Assembly (NCBI GenBank): GCA_937899145.1
Contig: CALBPW010000562.1
Location: forward strand, 1-5,284
Origin: an uncultured Bacteroidota bacterium
GTDB lineage: Bacteria; Bacteroidota; Bacteroidia; Bacteroidales; SZUA-534
DNA: 5,284 bases
Direction: 5' to 3'
Numbering within the stretch: position 1 is the first letter of the stretch; the number at the start of each line of letters is the position of its first letter. This document shows positions 1 to 5,284 of this stretch, piece by piece. The notes under the pieces were generated by a model. It saw only the letters and a program-made list of their open reading frames with translations. It was not told the origin of the DNA and searched no databases. The translations under genes and the position numbers were made by a program.

Positions 1-453
1 GGCAAGGAAGGCAGAAAGGAAGGCTTGATTTACCGCGAGGACAAGACGGTTGTCGATGTTCAGATTGAAAACTTCAGCTATGAAGCTGACGGAATGATTC
101 TAAAGGTTACTTATGAGGACGGCAGCAAGGAGAATATCACCACTACCCCCGAAAAACCTGTTACATTCGGCGAAATGTGGCAAGAGTTCAAGGCAAACAA
201 ATGCCTACAACTTGTTCTTAGCATTTTTATCGTAGTGTTCCTTGCATCGTTCATCAGTGCACCAGTAAATGCCTATTATACCAAATTGAGTGATTATAGT
301 GCAATTGTGCAGAATGCAATTTTGGTGTTCACAACCATAATCCCAGCAGCGCTTCTCGTTGTTGTGGCTTACTTGATTAAGAAGTATCCGCTTACCGATG
401 AGCGTCTCGATGAGATGAACCGCGAAATCGAAGCACGTGCAAAAGCTGAATAA
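1..453 (+). CDS. GPH-family (MFS) sugar:cation symporter, C-terminal fragment
   Basis: The reading frame is open from base 1, so the start lies upstream; the TTG at 25 is internal, not a start. The 150 visible residues begin with a charged, soluble stretch (about 1-68, rich in E, K and D, with beta-like alternation) followed by two hydrophobic segments (about 69-85 and 101-126), read as the last two transmembrane helices. The tail [18 protein letters not shown] (about 129-146) is the usual ending of glycoside-pentoside-hexuronide:cation symporters of the MelB/XynP type, and is the main reason for the call. These inner-membrane carriers import sugars or short oligosaccharides with Na+ or H+. 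The xylanase gene starts two bases after the stop, so the likely substrate is xylose or xylo-oligosaccharides, which is inference from context. The soluble stretch before the last two helices looks longer than a plain loop of this family. Family call fairly sure, substrate not. Confidence 0.8.
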   Translation, partial: GKEGRKEGLIYREDKTVVDVQIENFSYEADGMILKVTYEDGSKENITTTPEKPVTFGEMWQEFKANKCLQLVLSIFIVVFLASFISAPVNAYYTKLSDYSAIVQNAILVFTTIIPAALLVVVAYLIKKYPLTDERLDEMNREIEARAKAE

Positions 454-455
454 TC

Positions 456-1583
456 ATGAAAACACTAAACATTACATTACTTGCACTTACAGCGGCAACA
501 ATGCTTTCGTGTGCAAACCAAAAGCCAAAAGCCGAAGAACAACAACAAACATTGGCACAAGCTTTTGAAGGAAAATTCTTGATGGGAGCAGCCATTAACC
601 AATGGCAAGTGGCAGCACCAACTTCAAAAGAGGCACAATTGGCTGTCAGGCAATTTAACTCAATTGTTGCCGAAAATTGCATGAAGTGCGAAGTCATTCA
701 TCCGTCGGAAGACAGATACGACTTTACTCTTGCCGACGAATTTGTCGATTTTGGCGAACGTAATAATATGGCAATCATCGGACACTGCCTTATCTGGCAC
801 TCGCAATGCGCGCCTTGGTTTTTCATTGACGACAAAGGAAATCAAGTTTCGGCAGACGTTTTAAAACAACGCATTAAAGACCATATCACAACAATAGTAT
901 CGCACTATAAAGGCAAAATACTTGGTTGGGACGTTGTAAACGAAGCAATTGAAGGCGACGGCTCATATCGCAAATCAAAATTCTACGAGATATTAGGCGA
1001 GGAGTACATTCCGTACGCATTTCAATGCGCTTACGAAGCCGACACATCAATTCAGCTGTATATCAACGATTTCGGTATGAATATGCCAGCAAAACGCGAA
1101 GCATACGTAAAAATTGTGAACGATTTAAAATCGCGCGGACTGCGCATTGACGCTGTTGGAATGCAAAGCCACATGGGTATGGATTATCCTGATTTTCAAG
1201 AATTTGAAAAAAGCATTGAAGCATACGCAGCCACAGGAGTTAATGTAATGTTTACCGAATTGGATATGAGTGCACTTCCAACCATCAATATAGGAGCAAA
1301 TGTTTCTGATACAGTTGGCTACCAACAAGCGTTAAATCCATATCCTGACGGATTACCCGACAGTGTGTCAACCATTTGGAATAGCCGGATGGACACCGTG
1401 TTTGCCATCGCCTTGCGCCATACTGACGTTATCACGCGCATTACCGCTTGGGGCGTAACTGATGCCGACTCATGGAAAAACGATTGGCCAATGCGCGGCC
1501 GCAAAGAGTATCCCTTACTTTTTGATAGAGATTGTCAACCAAAACCATTCTTGGCAAAATATCTGATAAAACAAAATAATTAA
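456..1583 (+). CDS. GH10 endo-1,4-beta-xylanase, lipoprotein
   Basis: 375 residues, close to the roughly 375-residue GH10 xylanase that is paired with a GH43 gene in Bacteroides ovatus. It hydrolyses internal beta-1,4 bonds of xylan or xylo-oligosaccharides with retention. Residues 1-18 form a lipoprotein signal ending MLSC, with the lipidated Cys at 19 and a low-complexity Q/K/E linker to about 33. The GH10 barrel fills 35-370. Visible family motifs are AAIN (45-48), ENCMKCE (73-79), GHCLIWHSQ (109-117), WDVVNEAI (158-165) with acid/base E163, YINDFG (202-207), GMQSH (235-239), TELDMS (267-272) with nucleophile E268, and [10 protein letters not shown] (331-340). All key catalytic residues are present. 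The usual ENxMKWE has Cys in place of Trp at 78, which I believe is common in Bacteroidetes members. No acidic surface-export signal follows Cys19, so a periplasm-facing anchor seems likelier than cell-surface display. It is two bases after the symporter gene, hence co-transcribed. Confidence 0.95.
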   Translation: MKTLNITLLALTAATMLSCANQKPKAEEQQQTLAQAFEGKFLMGAAINQWQVAAPTSKEAQLAVRQFNSIVAENCMKCEVIHPSEDRYDFTLADEFVDFGERNNMAIIGHCLIWHSQCAPWFFIDDKGNQVSADVLKQRIKDHITTIVSHYKGKILGWDVVNEAIEGDGSYRKSKFYEILGEEYIPYAFQCAYEADTSIQLYINDFGMNMPAKREAYVKIVNDLKSRGLRIDAVGMQSHMGMDYPDFQEFEKSIEAYAATGVNVMFTELDMSALPTINIGANVSDTVGYQQALNPYPDGLPDSVSTIWNSRMDTVFAIALRHTDVITRITAWGVTDADSWKNDWPMRGRKEYPLLFDRDCQPKPFLAKYLIKQNN

Positions 1584-1598
1584 TTAATAGTCAATAAG

Positions 1599-2630
1599 AT
1601 GAACAAACGTTATTTATTTCCGGAAGATTATATGGCCGACCCTTCGGTACATATCTTTAATGGCAAAATTTATATCTATCCTTCACACGATTGGGAGTGC
1701 GAAAACGTTGAAAACGACAATGGCGACCAATATGTTATGAAAGACTATCACGTTCTTTCAATTGATGGCGACCCAATGACAGGCAAAGTAACCGACCATG
1801 GTTGCGTACTCCGTCAAGAGGATATTCCTTGGGCTGGCCGCCAGCTTTGGGATTGCGATGTGCAAGAGTACGAAGCGGAAGTTCCGACAAATGCCGAAGA
1901 ACAAGCTAAAGACATGGGATTCAGCAAAAAAGTAAAACGCTACATTATGTACTTCCCACTTAAAGACCGCAACGATGTCTTCCATTGGGGAACCGCTATT
2001 GCCGACAATCCTGCAGGGCCATTCATTCCACAGCCGGCACCGGTTCCGGGTAGTTACAGCATAGATATGTGCGCATTCCGCGATGATGCCGATGGCGAAG
2101 TTTACGTTTACTTTGGAGGTCTTTGGGGCGGTCAACTTCAACGCTACAAAGACAATATTCATCTTGAAACACCATATTTACCTGAAGGTAAAGAGGACTC
2201 GCTTCCAAGTCGGTGTGTTCGTCTTACAAAAGACGGATTGAACTTTGCCGAAGCACCACGCCCAATCTTAGTTGTTGACGAAAAAGGCAATCCTCTAAAA
2301 GCCGACGACCCGCACCGCTTCTTTGAGGCATCGTGGATGCACAAATACAACGGCAAATACTACTTCTCATATTCAACTGGCGACAGCCACTTGCTTTGCT
2401 ACGCTACAGGCGACAATCCGTACGGGCCATTCACCTATCAAGGCGAAATTTTAACACCAGTAGTAGGTTGGACAACACACCATGCAATTATTGAATATGA
2501 AGGCAAATGGTACTTGTTCCATCACGATAGCGTGCCATCAGGCGGCAAGTCGTGGTTGCGCAGCCTAAAAGTTTGCGAACTAAAATATGATGCCGATGGA
2601 AAAATTCAAACCATCGACGGAATGATATAG
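1599..2630 (+). CDS. GH43 beta-xylosidase / alpha-L-arabinofuranosidase
   Basis: 343 residues with no signal peptide or membrane segment, so probably cytoplasmic. It resembles the Bacteroides xylosidase/arabinosidase of GH43 (subfamily 1 by my recollection), which removes xylose or arabinose from short arabinoxylo-oligosaccharides with inversion. The five-bladed-propeller catalytic triad is readable: general base D14 in YMADPSVH (11-18), pKa-setting D156 in GSYSIDMCAF (151-160), and general acid E243 in FFEASWMHKY (241-250). Other family blocks are WAGRQLWDCDV (78-88), YFGGLWGGQLQRY (171-183), SYSTGDSHLLCYATGDNPYG (257-276) and GWTTHHAI (290-297), whose His is in the position of the conserved ligand of the central cavity. 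Residues about 89-113 look like an extra charged insert between DCDV and YIMYFP. The start is 15 bases after the xylanase stop and a terminator follows, so this is the last gene of the xylan operon. Confidence 0.93.
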   Translation: MNKRYLFPEDYMADPSVHIFNGKIYIYPSHDWECENVENDNGDQYVMKDYHVLSIDGDPMTGKVTDHGCVLRQEDIPWAGRQLWDCDVQEYEAEVPTNAEEQAKDMGFSKKVKRYIMYFPLKDRNDVFHWGTAIADNPAGPFIPQPAPVPGSYSIDMCAFRDDADGEVYVYFGGLWGGQLQRYKDNIHLETPYLPEGKEDSLPSRCVRLTKDGLNFAEAPRPILVVDEKGNPLKADDPHRFFEASWMHKYNGKYYFSYSTGDSHLLCYATGDNPYGPFTYQGEILTPVVGWTTHHAIIEYEGKWYLFHHDSVPSGGKSWLRSLKVCELKYDADGKIQTIDGMI

Positions 2631-2658
2631 TTTCATGTTAATTTTAAGTTGTTTGTTT

Positions 2659-2700
2659 GAACGGGAAGAGGCTTTTGAGTCTATTCCCGTTTCAGTTTTT
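2659..2700 (+). terminator. Intrinsic terminator of the xylan operon
   Basis: An 8-bp perfect stem (AACGGGAA at 2660-2667 with TTCCCGTT at 2684-2691) encloses a partly paired 16-base loop (short inner stem AGGCT with AGTCT, including a G-T wobble). It is followed by TTTCAG and a run of five T (2696-2700). It begins about 29 bases after the GH43 stop codon and separates the sugar operon from the downstream lolA-like gene. Confidence 0.75.
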
Positions 2701-2705
2701 GTGCT

Positions 2706-2730
2706 AATCGGTTTGCCATAAAAACCGGTT
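2706..2730 (+). repeat. Second hairpin after the xylan operon terminator
   Basis: Inverted repeat: AATCGGTTT (2706-2714) pairs with AAACCGGTT (2722-2730) around the loop GCCATAA, nine pairs with one G-T wobble. No T-run follows on either strand, so it is not a second terminator by itself. It could stabilise the 3' end of the upstream mRNA or be chance; no function is assigned. Confidence 0.4.
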
Positions 2731-2791
2731 TGTCCACCAAAAAAAACTTATTTAAAAGCCATGCGCAAAGTATTTTTTTAGTCGGACATGA

Positions 2792-2799
2792 TAAATTTG
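2792..2799 (+). promoter_or_regulatory. Candidate promoter -7 box for the lolA-like gene
   Basis: TAAATTTG followed by C matches the Bacteroidetes primary-sigma -7 consensus TAnnTTTG exactly. Transcription would begin a few bases downstream, giving a 5' UTR of roughly 65 bases before the ATG at 2870. No convincing TTTG/TTG -33 element lies 19-21 bases upstream; the sequence there is only T-rich. The position after a terminator and before a lone gene supports it. Confidence 0.5.
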
Positions 2800-2869
2800 C
2801 ACCGATTTTGAAATACGCACAAAGCGTGTTGGCACATATTTTGATTTTATAAAACTAAAATTGAAGAAA

Positions 2870-3496
2870 ATGAAACGTGTTTTTTTATCGGTATTAATGG
2901 CTATAAGTTTTGGCTTTGTAAATGCACAACAAGATGCTGCTATTGATAAAATACTGAAAACCAACGAGCAATACAAAACCATCAGTTGCGATTTTAAGCA
3001 GACAAAAAACATGGCAATGGTAGACCAAAAAATAGAATCTGAGGGAACCCTCTACTTTAACCGGGCCGATAAACTGAAAATGGATTACACCAATCCACAA
3101 GGTAACTTATTACTTATCAATGGCGAATCGCTGCTGATGGTTCAAGGTAAACACCGCAACGATTTTAACACAAAACAAAACGCTCAAATGCGAAACCTGA
3201 AAAATACTTTATTGTTGAGCGTTGCAGGCGATATTAAAGCCGTTGCTGCTGAAAATGGTGCGGAAATTAAATATAGTGAATCCGATGAGTATTACATTTT
3301 TGTAATTGCCAAAACCAACAAACAAGTTAAAAGCCGAATGAGTTGTTTAGAACTTAAATACAGCAAAAAAGACTGCTCGCTTTGCGTAATGAAAATGGAG
3401 GAGCCCAACGGCAATTACACCGTCTACGACACACCAATTAAAACATTTAATCCTGAAATTCCAATTTCAACTTACGATAAACCAAAAAATAGATAG
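2870..3496 (+). CDS. LolA-like periplasmic outer-membrane lipoprotein carrier
   Basis: 208 residues from the ATG at 2870, preferred over the in-frame TTG at 2861 because it gives a clean signal peptide: MKR, a hydrophobic core (about 4-17), and a likely cut after VNA at 19, leaving QQDAA at the mature end. The mature part has the LolA pattern: an early helix, CDFKQTKNMAMVDQ (about 42-55) matching the family's F-x-Q-x-K block, then a strand pair with EGTLYFNRADKLKMDY (about 59-74), NPQGNLLLINGESLLMV (about 76-92), and alternating strands to the end. LolA carries lipoproteins from the inner-membrane Lol exporter across the periplasm in an open beta-barrel-like cavity. The family is loose in sequence, so a related lipid- or lipoprotein-binding periplasmic protein is possible. 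It stands alone between a terminator and the aromatic operon. AT content looks higher than in the sugar genes. Confidence 0.75.
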   Translation: MKRVFLSVLMAISFGFVNAQQDAAIDKILKTNEQYKTISCDFKQTKNMAMVDQKIESEGTLYFNRADKLKMDYTNPQGNLLLINGESLLMVQGKHRNDFNTKQNAQMRNLKNTLLLSVAGDIKAVAAENGAEIKYSESDEYYIFVIAKTNKQVKSRMSCLELKYSKKDCSLCVMKMEEPNGNYTVYDTPIKTFNPEIPISTYDKPKNR

Positions 3497-3641
3497 GTGG
3501 TGAAAAAAGGATTACTTTTTATGGAAATAAATAATGCCTGTGTGCTCCAATATTCAGCACTCTCTTATACGTACATTTCGTATCAACGATTTTCCTCACA
3601 AAAAAAATTGAAATAAGCGATACATCGTTTTAAAATACTAC
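3497..3641 (+). other. AT-rich intergenic stretch after lolA-like gene
   Basis: This stretch lies between the lolA-like stop and the promoter of the aromatic operon. It contains a weak AT-rich hairpin (AAAAAG at 3504-3509 with CTTTTT at 3515-3520, only one G-C pair) that might serve as a poor terminator for the lolA-like gene, and a 5-bp inverted repeat (ATACG 3567-3571 with CGTAT 3579-3583). A 31-codon frame from ATG 3521 to TAA 3616 (MEINNACVLQYSALSYTYIS...) has no recognisable family feature and is not called a gene. Confidence 0.4.
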
Positions 3642-3649
3642 TACATTTG
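3642..3649 (+). promoter_or_regulatory. Candidate promoter -7 box for the leader-pheA-tyrA operon
   Basis: TACATTTG followed by C is an exact match to the Bacteroidetes TAnnTTTG -7 consensus and nearly the same as the box before the lolA-like gene. Transcription would start near 3653-3657, about 20 bases before the leader peptide ATG at 3674, the short distance expected for an attenuation leader. A clear -33 TTTG/TTG at the right spacing is not seen. Confidence 0.6.
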
Positions 3650-3673
3650 CGCTGTTAAAAAATAGTGAAGACA

Positions 3674-3730
3674 ATGTTATACGCAGCATCATGTTTCGCA
3701 TTCTATTTCTTTTACTACTTCAAGAGTTGA
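3674..3730 (+). CDS. Phe/Tyr-rich leader peptide of the pheA attenuator
   Basis: An 18-codon frame from ATG 3674 to TGA 3728-3730 encodes MLYAASCFAFYFFYYFKS. Nine residues are aromatic: Phe at 8, 10, 12, 13 and 16, Tyr at 3, 11, 14 and 15. Eight of the nine positions 8-16 are Phe or Tyr. It sits between a promoter -7 box and an intrinsic terminator just ahead of pheA, the layout of enterobacterial pheL (rich in Phe), but here Tyr is included, matching an operon with both pheA and tyrA. The expected role is in cis: ribosomes slow at these codons when Phe-tRNA or Tyr-tRNA is scarce and thereby permit readthrough. There is no strong Shine-Dalgarno site (GAAG lies a few bases upstream), as usual in this phylum. 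The stop codon directly touches the antiterminator segment. Composition and position are seen; the function is inferred. Confidence 0.85.
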   Translation: MLYAASCFAFYFFYYFKS

Positions 3731-3774
3731 GGCGGGGTGATGTTTGTATGAAATTTAATGAATAGAGCCCCGCT
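3731..3774 (+). promoter_or_regulatory. Candidate antiterminator pairing in the pheA leader
   Basis: GCGGGG (3732-3737) is an exact complement of CCCCGC (3768-3773), the 5' arm of the terminator. Wobbles T3738-G3767 and G3731-T3774 extend it to eight pairs around a 28-base loop. The two structures share the 3767-3773 arm and so exclude one another. The upstream strand starts at the base after the leader stop codon, so a ribosome that finishes the peptide would cover it and let the terminator form; one stalled over the Phe/Tyr codons would leave it free. A further possible pairing, AGCATCAT (3685-3692) with GTGATGTT (3737-3744), eight pairs including two wobbles, could act as the leader's own 1:2 hairpin. 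Confidence 0.75.
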
Positions 3775-3792
3775 GAAAAGCGGGGCTTTTTT
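3766..3792 (+). terminator. Attenuator: intrinsic terminator upstream of pheA
   Basis: A perfect 8-bp stem, AGCCCCGC (3766-3773) with GCGGGGCT (3780-3787), six of its eight pairs G-C plus another G-C next to the closing A-T base (seven G/C pairs in all), closes the loop TGAAAA (3774-3779) and runs straight into six T (3787-3792). It ends 12 bases before the pheA ATG. A strong terminator here, with no gene other than the leader peptide before it in the transcript, makes sense only as a conditional one. Confidence 0.92.
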
Positions 3793-3804
3793 ATTGGTAT
3801 AAAT

Positions 3805-4626
3805 ATGAAAATAGCAATTCAAGGAGTAACGGGCGCATTTCACGAGATAGCCGCCCGCGAGTATTTCGGAAAAGATGTTGAAACACTTAATTGTGAGCAA
3901 TTTAAAGATGTTTTCAATTCAGTAGAAAATACAACCGCCGATTTTGGTATTGCAGCAATTGAGAACACAATAGCAGGCAGCATTTTGGAAAATTATCTGT
4001 TGCTGAAAAAATCGAAACTCAAGGTGATTGGCGAACTCAACCTTCACATCACGCAAAACCTTATGGCTCTGCCGGGTACGCGAATAGATGATATCACGGA
4101 GGTTTACTCGCACCCAATCGCAATTCAGCAAAGCAAGGATTTCTTCGATAACTATCCGAATATCAAAATGATAAACTGGTCGGATACGGCATCGGCGGCG
4201 CAGAAGGTCGCAGATGAGAAACTCGCCCACACGGCGGCCATTGCAAGCGAGTATGCTGCTGAACTATATGGTTTACAGATACTTGCCCGCAATATTCAAA
4301 CTCATAAGCAAAATTTCACACGCTTTTTGGCACTTAGTCGCTCAGCCGTCGATGTGCCGGAAAACAACAAAGCGTCAATCTGCTTCGAGCTTACACACCA
4401 ACCCGGCTCGCTTGTCGATGTACTTGGCGTGTTTAAAAACAACAATATCAATTTAACAAAAATACAATCCCTGCCAATTGTCGGAAGCCCATTCCAATAC
4501 GCTTTCTATGTCGATTTGGAATGGACAGAGCGCAACAATTTCGACCGCGCCATAAGTAAAGTGCTCAATCTGGTGTCGAACTTGTCGGTGCTGGGCGAGT
4601 ACAAAGCGGCCGATAGGGTGAGTTAA
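3805..4626 (+). CDS. pheA: Prephenate dehydratase with C-terminal ACT domain
   Basis: 273 residues, a normal length for a monofunctional prephenate dehydratase (no chorismate mutase domain). It converts prephenate to phenylpyruvate in the cytoplasm, the committed step to phenylalanine. The catalytic part (about 1-178) opens with KIAIQGVTGAFHEIAA (2-17), has FGIAAIENTIAGSILENYLL (47-66), ELNLHITQNLMALPG (77-91), YSHPIAIQQ (101-109), and the diagnostic NFTRF (170-174) whose T172 is the catalytic Thr. The ACT domain (about 189-270) carries PGSLVDVLGVF (200-210), the GALV-type motif as GSLV, and NLTKIQSLPIVG (216-227), where QSLP replaces the ESRP of the E. coli enzyme. These motifs bind Phe in relatives, so feedback inhibition is expected. 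Transcription is probably controlled by the Phe/Tyr leader just upstream. tyrA follows after 62 bases. Confidence 0.96.
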   Translation: MKIAIQGVTGAFHEIAAREYFGKDVETLNCEQFKDVFNSVENTTADFGIAAIENTIAGSILENYLLLKKSKLKVIGELNLHITQNLMALPGTRIDDITEVYSHPIAIQQSKDFFDNYPNIKMINWSDTASAAQKVADEKLAHTAAIASEYAAELYGLQILARNIQTHKQNFTRFLALSRSAVDVPENNKASICFELTHQPGSLVDVLGVFKNNNINLTKIQSLPIVGSPFQYAFYVDLEWTERNNFDRAISKVLNLVSNLSVLGEYKAADRVS

Positions 4627-4688
4627 TTGTTTGGAAACTGAGAGTTAGAAATTATATAACAATAATCGAAAAATAAATTTTTGAAAAA

Positions 4689-5246
4689 ATGATAGTAACA
4701 GTTATAGGATTAGGATTGATTGGCGGCTCAACAGCAATAGACATTCGCCGCCATAAATTCGCCGACCATATCATCGGCATCGATACCGACTCAATAAATG
4801 CCGAGGGTGCGCTGCATATTGGCATTGTTGATGAGATTTGCGAATTTGAGGAAGGCGTTAAACGGGCCGACCTTATTCTGATTGCAGTTCCAGTAAATGC
4901 CGCATTGAAAGTACTGCCAAAAGTGCTCGATTTAATTACAGACAATCAGGTTGTTGCCGATATGTGCTCAGTAAAATCGAAACTTGGCGAATGGGTGAAA
5001 TACCACCCCAAACGTCAGCGTTATGTGGCATCACACCCAATGGCCGGCACCGAGTATTCGGGCCCGTGGGCGGCAAAAGCCAATATGTTTGAAGGAAAAG
5101 TTGCCATTTTATGCGACACCGAAGAAAGCGACATTGTGGCTGTCAACCTTGTGCGCCGCATGTACGAAACAATGAATATGCGCATCATCTTTATGAACAG
5201 CGCCAACCACGATGTCCACACAGCTTACGTTTCGGCCATTTCGCAT
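4689..5246 (+). CDS. tyrA: Prephenate dehydrogenase, 3'-truncated
   Basis: The first 186 residues of an NAD(P)-dependent prephenate dehydrogenase, which oxidatively decarboxylates prephenate to 4-hydroxyphenylpyruvate for tyrosine. The ATG at 4689 puts the Rossmann strand at the N-terminus, VIGLGLIGGS (5-14, GxGxxG at 7-12), as is usual. D32 in GIDTD (30-34) is the expected acidic residue after the second strand, favouring NAD. Then come ADLILIAVPVNAA (60-72), VADMCSVKSKL (89-99), SHPMAGTEYSG (115-125) with the conserved active-site H116, and HDVHTAYVSAISH (174-186), the start of the conserved second His block. The reliable sequence stops at H186; the frame stays open to the window end, but those residues come from adapter. 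About 70-100 residues of a typical enzyme are missing. The 62-base AT-rich gap after pheA holds no evident terminator, so co-transcription with pheA is likely. Confidence 0.93.
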
Positions 5247-5284
5247 AGATCGGAAGAGCGTCGTGTAGGGAAAGAGTGTAGATC
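5247..5284 (+). other. Untrimmed Illumina adapter (assembly artefact)
   Basis: The last 38 bases begin AGATCGGAAGAGCGTCGTGT and continue as the reverse complement of the Illumina TruSeq universal adapter, matching base for base as I know it. They break the tyrA reading frame's homology (SEERRVGKECRS is adapter translated) and should be removed. The junction may be a base or so off, since the genome could share the first adapter base. Confidence 0.97.

Noticed and set aside
1758..2162. 134-residue minus-strand frame
   Set aside because: Lies wholly opposite the well-conserved GH43 gene, with no recognisable domain.
2813..2829. Small hairpin (ATACGC / GCGTGT, loop ACAAA) in the lolA-like 5' UTR
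   Set aside because: Six pairs with a wobble, no aptamer-like features and no alternative pairing seen; not enough for a regulatory call.
3521..3616. 31-codon frame between the lolA-like gene and the aromatic leader
   Set aside because: It has four Tyr residues but they are scattered, no terminator follows it, and it lies upstream of the better-placed promoter box. Chance is the simplest explanation.
3748..3765. Five-codon frame MKFNE just before the attenuator stem, plus an overlapping three-codon ATG frame at 3740
   Set aside because: Too short and lacking clustered regulatory codons; frames this short arise often by chance. Its stop next to the stem is noted but not enough.
3919..4230. 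103-residue minus-strand frame
   Set aside because: Antisense to the conserved pheA catalytic domain; a composition shadow.
4214..4456. 80-residue plus-strand frame inside pheA
   Set aside because: Overlaps pheA in another frame across the TRF motif and ACT domain, which are clearly the coded product.
4674..4683. TAAATTTTTG resembling a -7 box before tyrA
   Set aside because: Spacing within the motif is wrong and it lies only six bases before the ATG, leaving no room for a 5' UTR.
5247..5284. C-terminal extension of TyrA ending SEERRVGKECRS
   Set aside because: It is the translation of the sequencing adapter.

Overview
The window looks like chromosomal DNA from a member of the Bacteroidetes, probably a fibre-degrading Bacteroidales species. 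The evidence is the moderately AT-rich sequence, the near-absence of Shine-Dalgarno sites, two promoter -7 boxes of the Bacteroidetes form TAnnTTTG, a compact xylan-use gene set of the kind found in Bacteroides and Prevotella, and a Bacteroidetes-style pheA. All real genes are on the + strand. The first gene is cut by the left edge. The last is cut on the right, where the final 38 bases (5247-5284) are Illumina adapter, not genome.

Region 1 (1-2700) is the end of a xylo-oligosaccharide operon. It holds the C-terminal part of a GPH-type sugar:cation symporter, a lipoprotein GH10 endo-xylanase two bases later, and a signal-less GH43 beta-xylosidase/arabinosidase 15 bases after that. A strong hairpin closes the unit. 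The inferred flow is: the xylanase trims chains outside the inner membrane, the symporter imports short oligosaccharides, and the cytoplasmic GH43 releases pentoses.

Region 2 (about 2790-3520) is a single gene for a LolA-like periplasmic lipoprotein carrier with its own -7 box.

Region 3 (about 3642-5246) is an aromatic amino acid operon: prephenate dehydratase (pheA) followed by prephenate dehydrogenase (tyrA, partial). In front of pheA is the most striking feature of the window, a complete attenuation leader not covered by routine gene calling. It consists of a -7 box, an 18-codon leader peptide (MLYAASCFAFYFFYYFKS, 5 Phe and 4 Tyr), a GC-rich segment directly after the leader stop codon that can pair with the 5' arm of the terminator, and a textbook intrinsic terminator 12 bases before the pheA start. 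The mixed Phe/Tyr content fits an operon that feeds both branches from prephenate. The mechanism is inferred from sequence alone.
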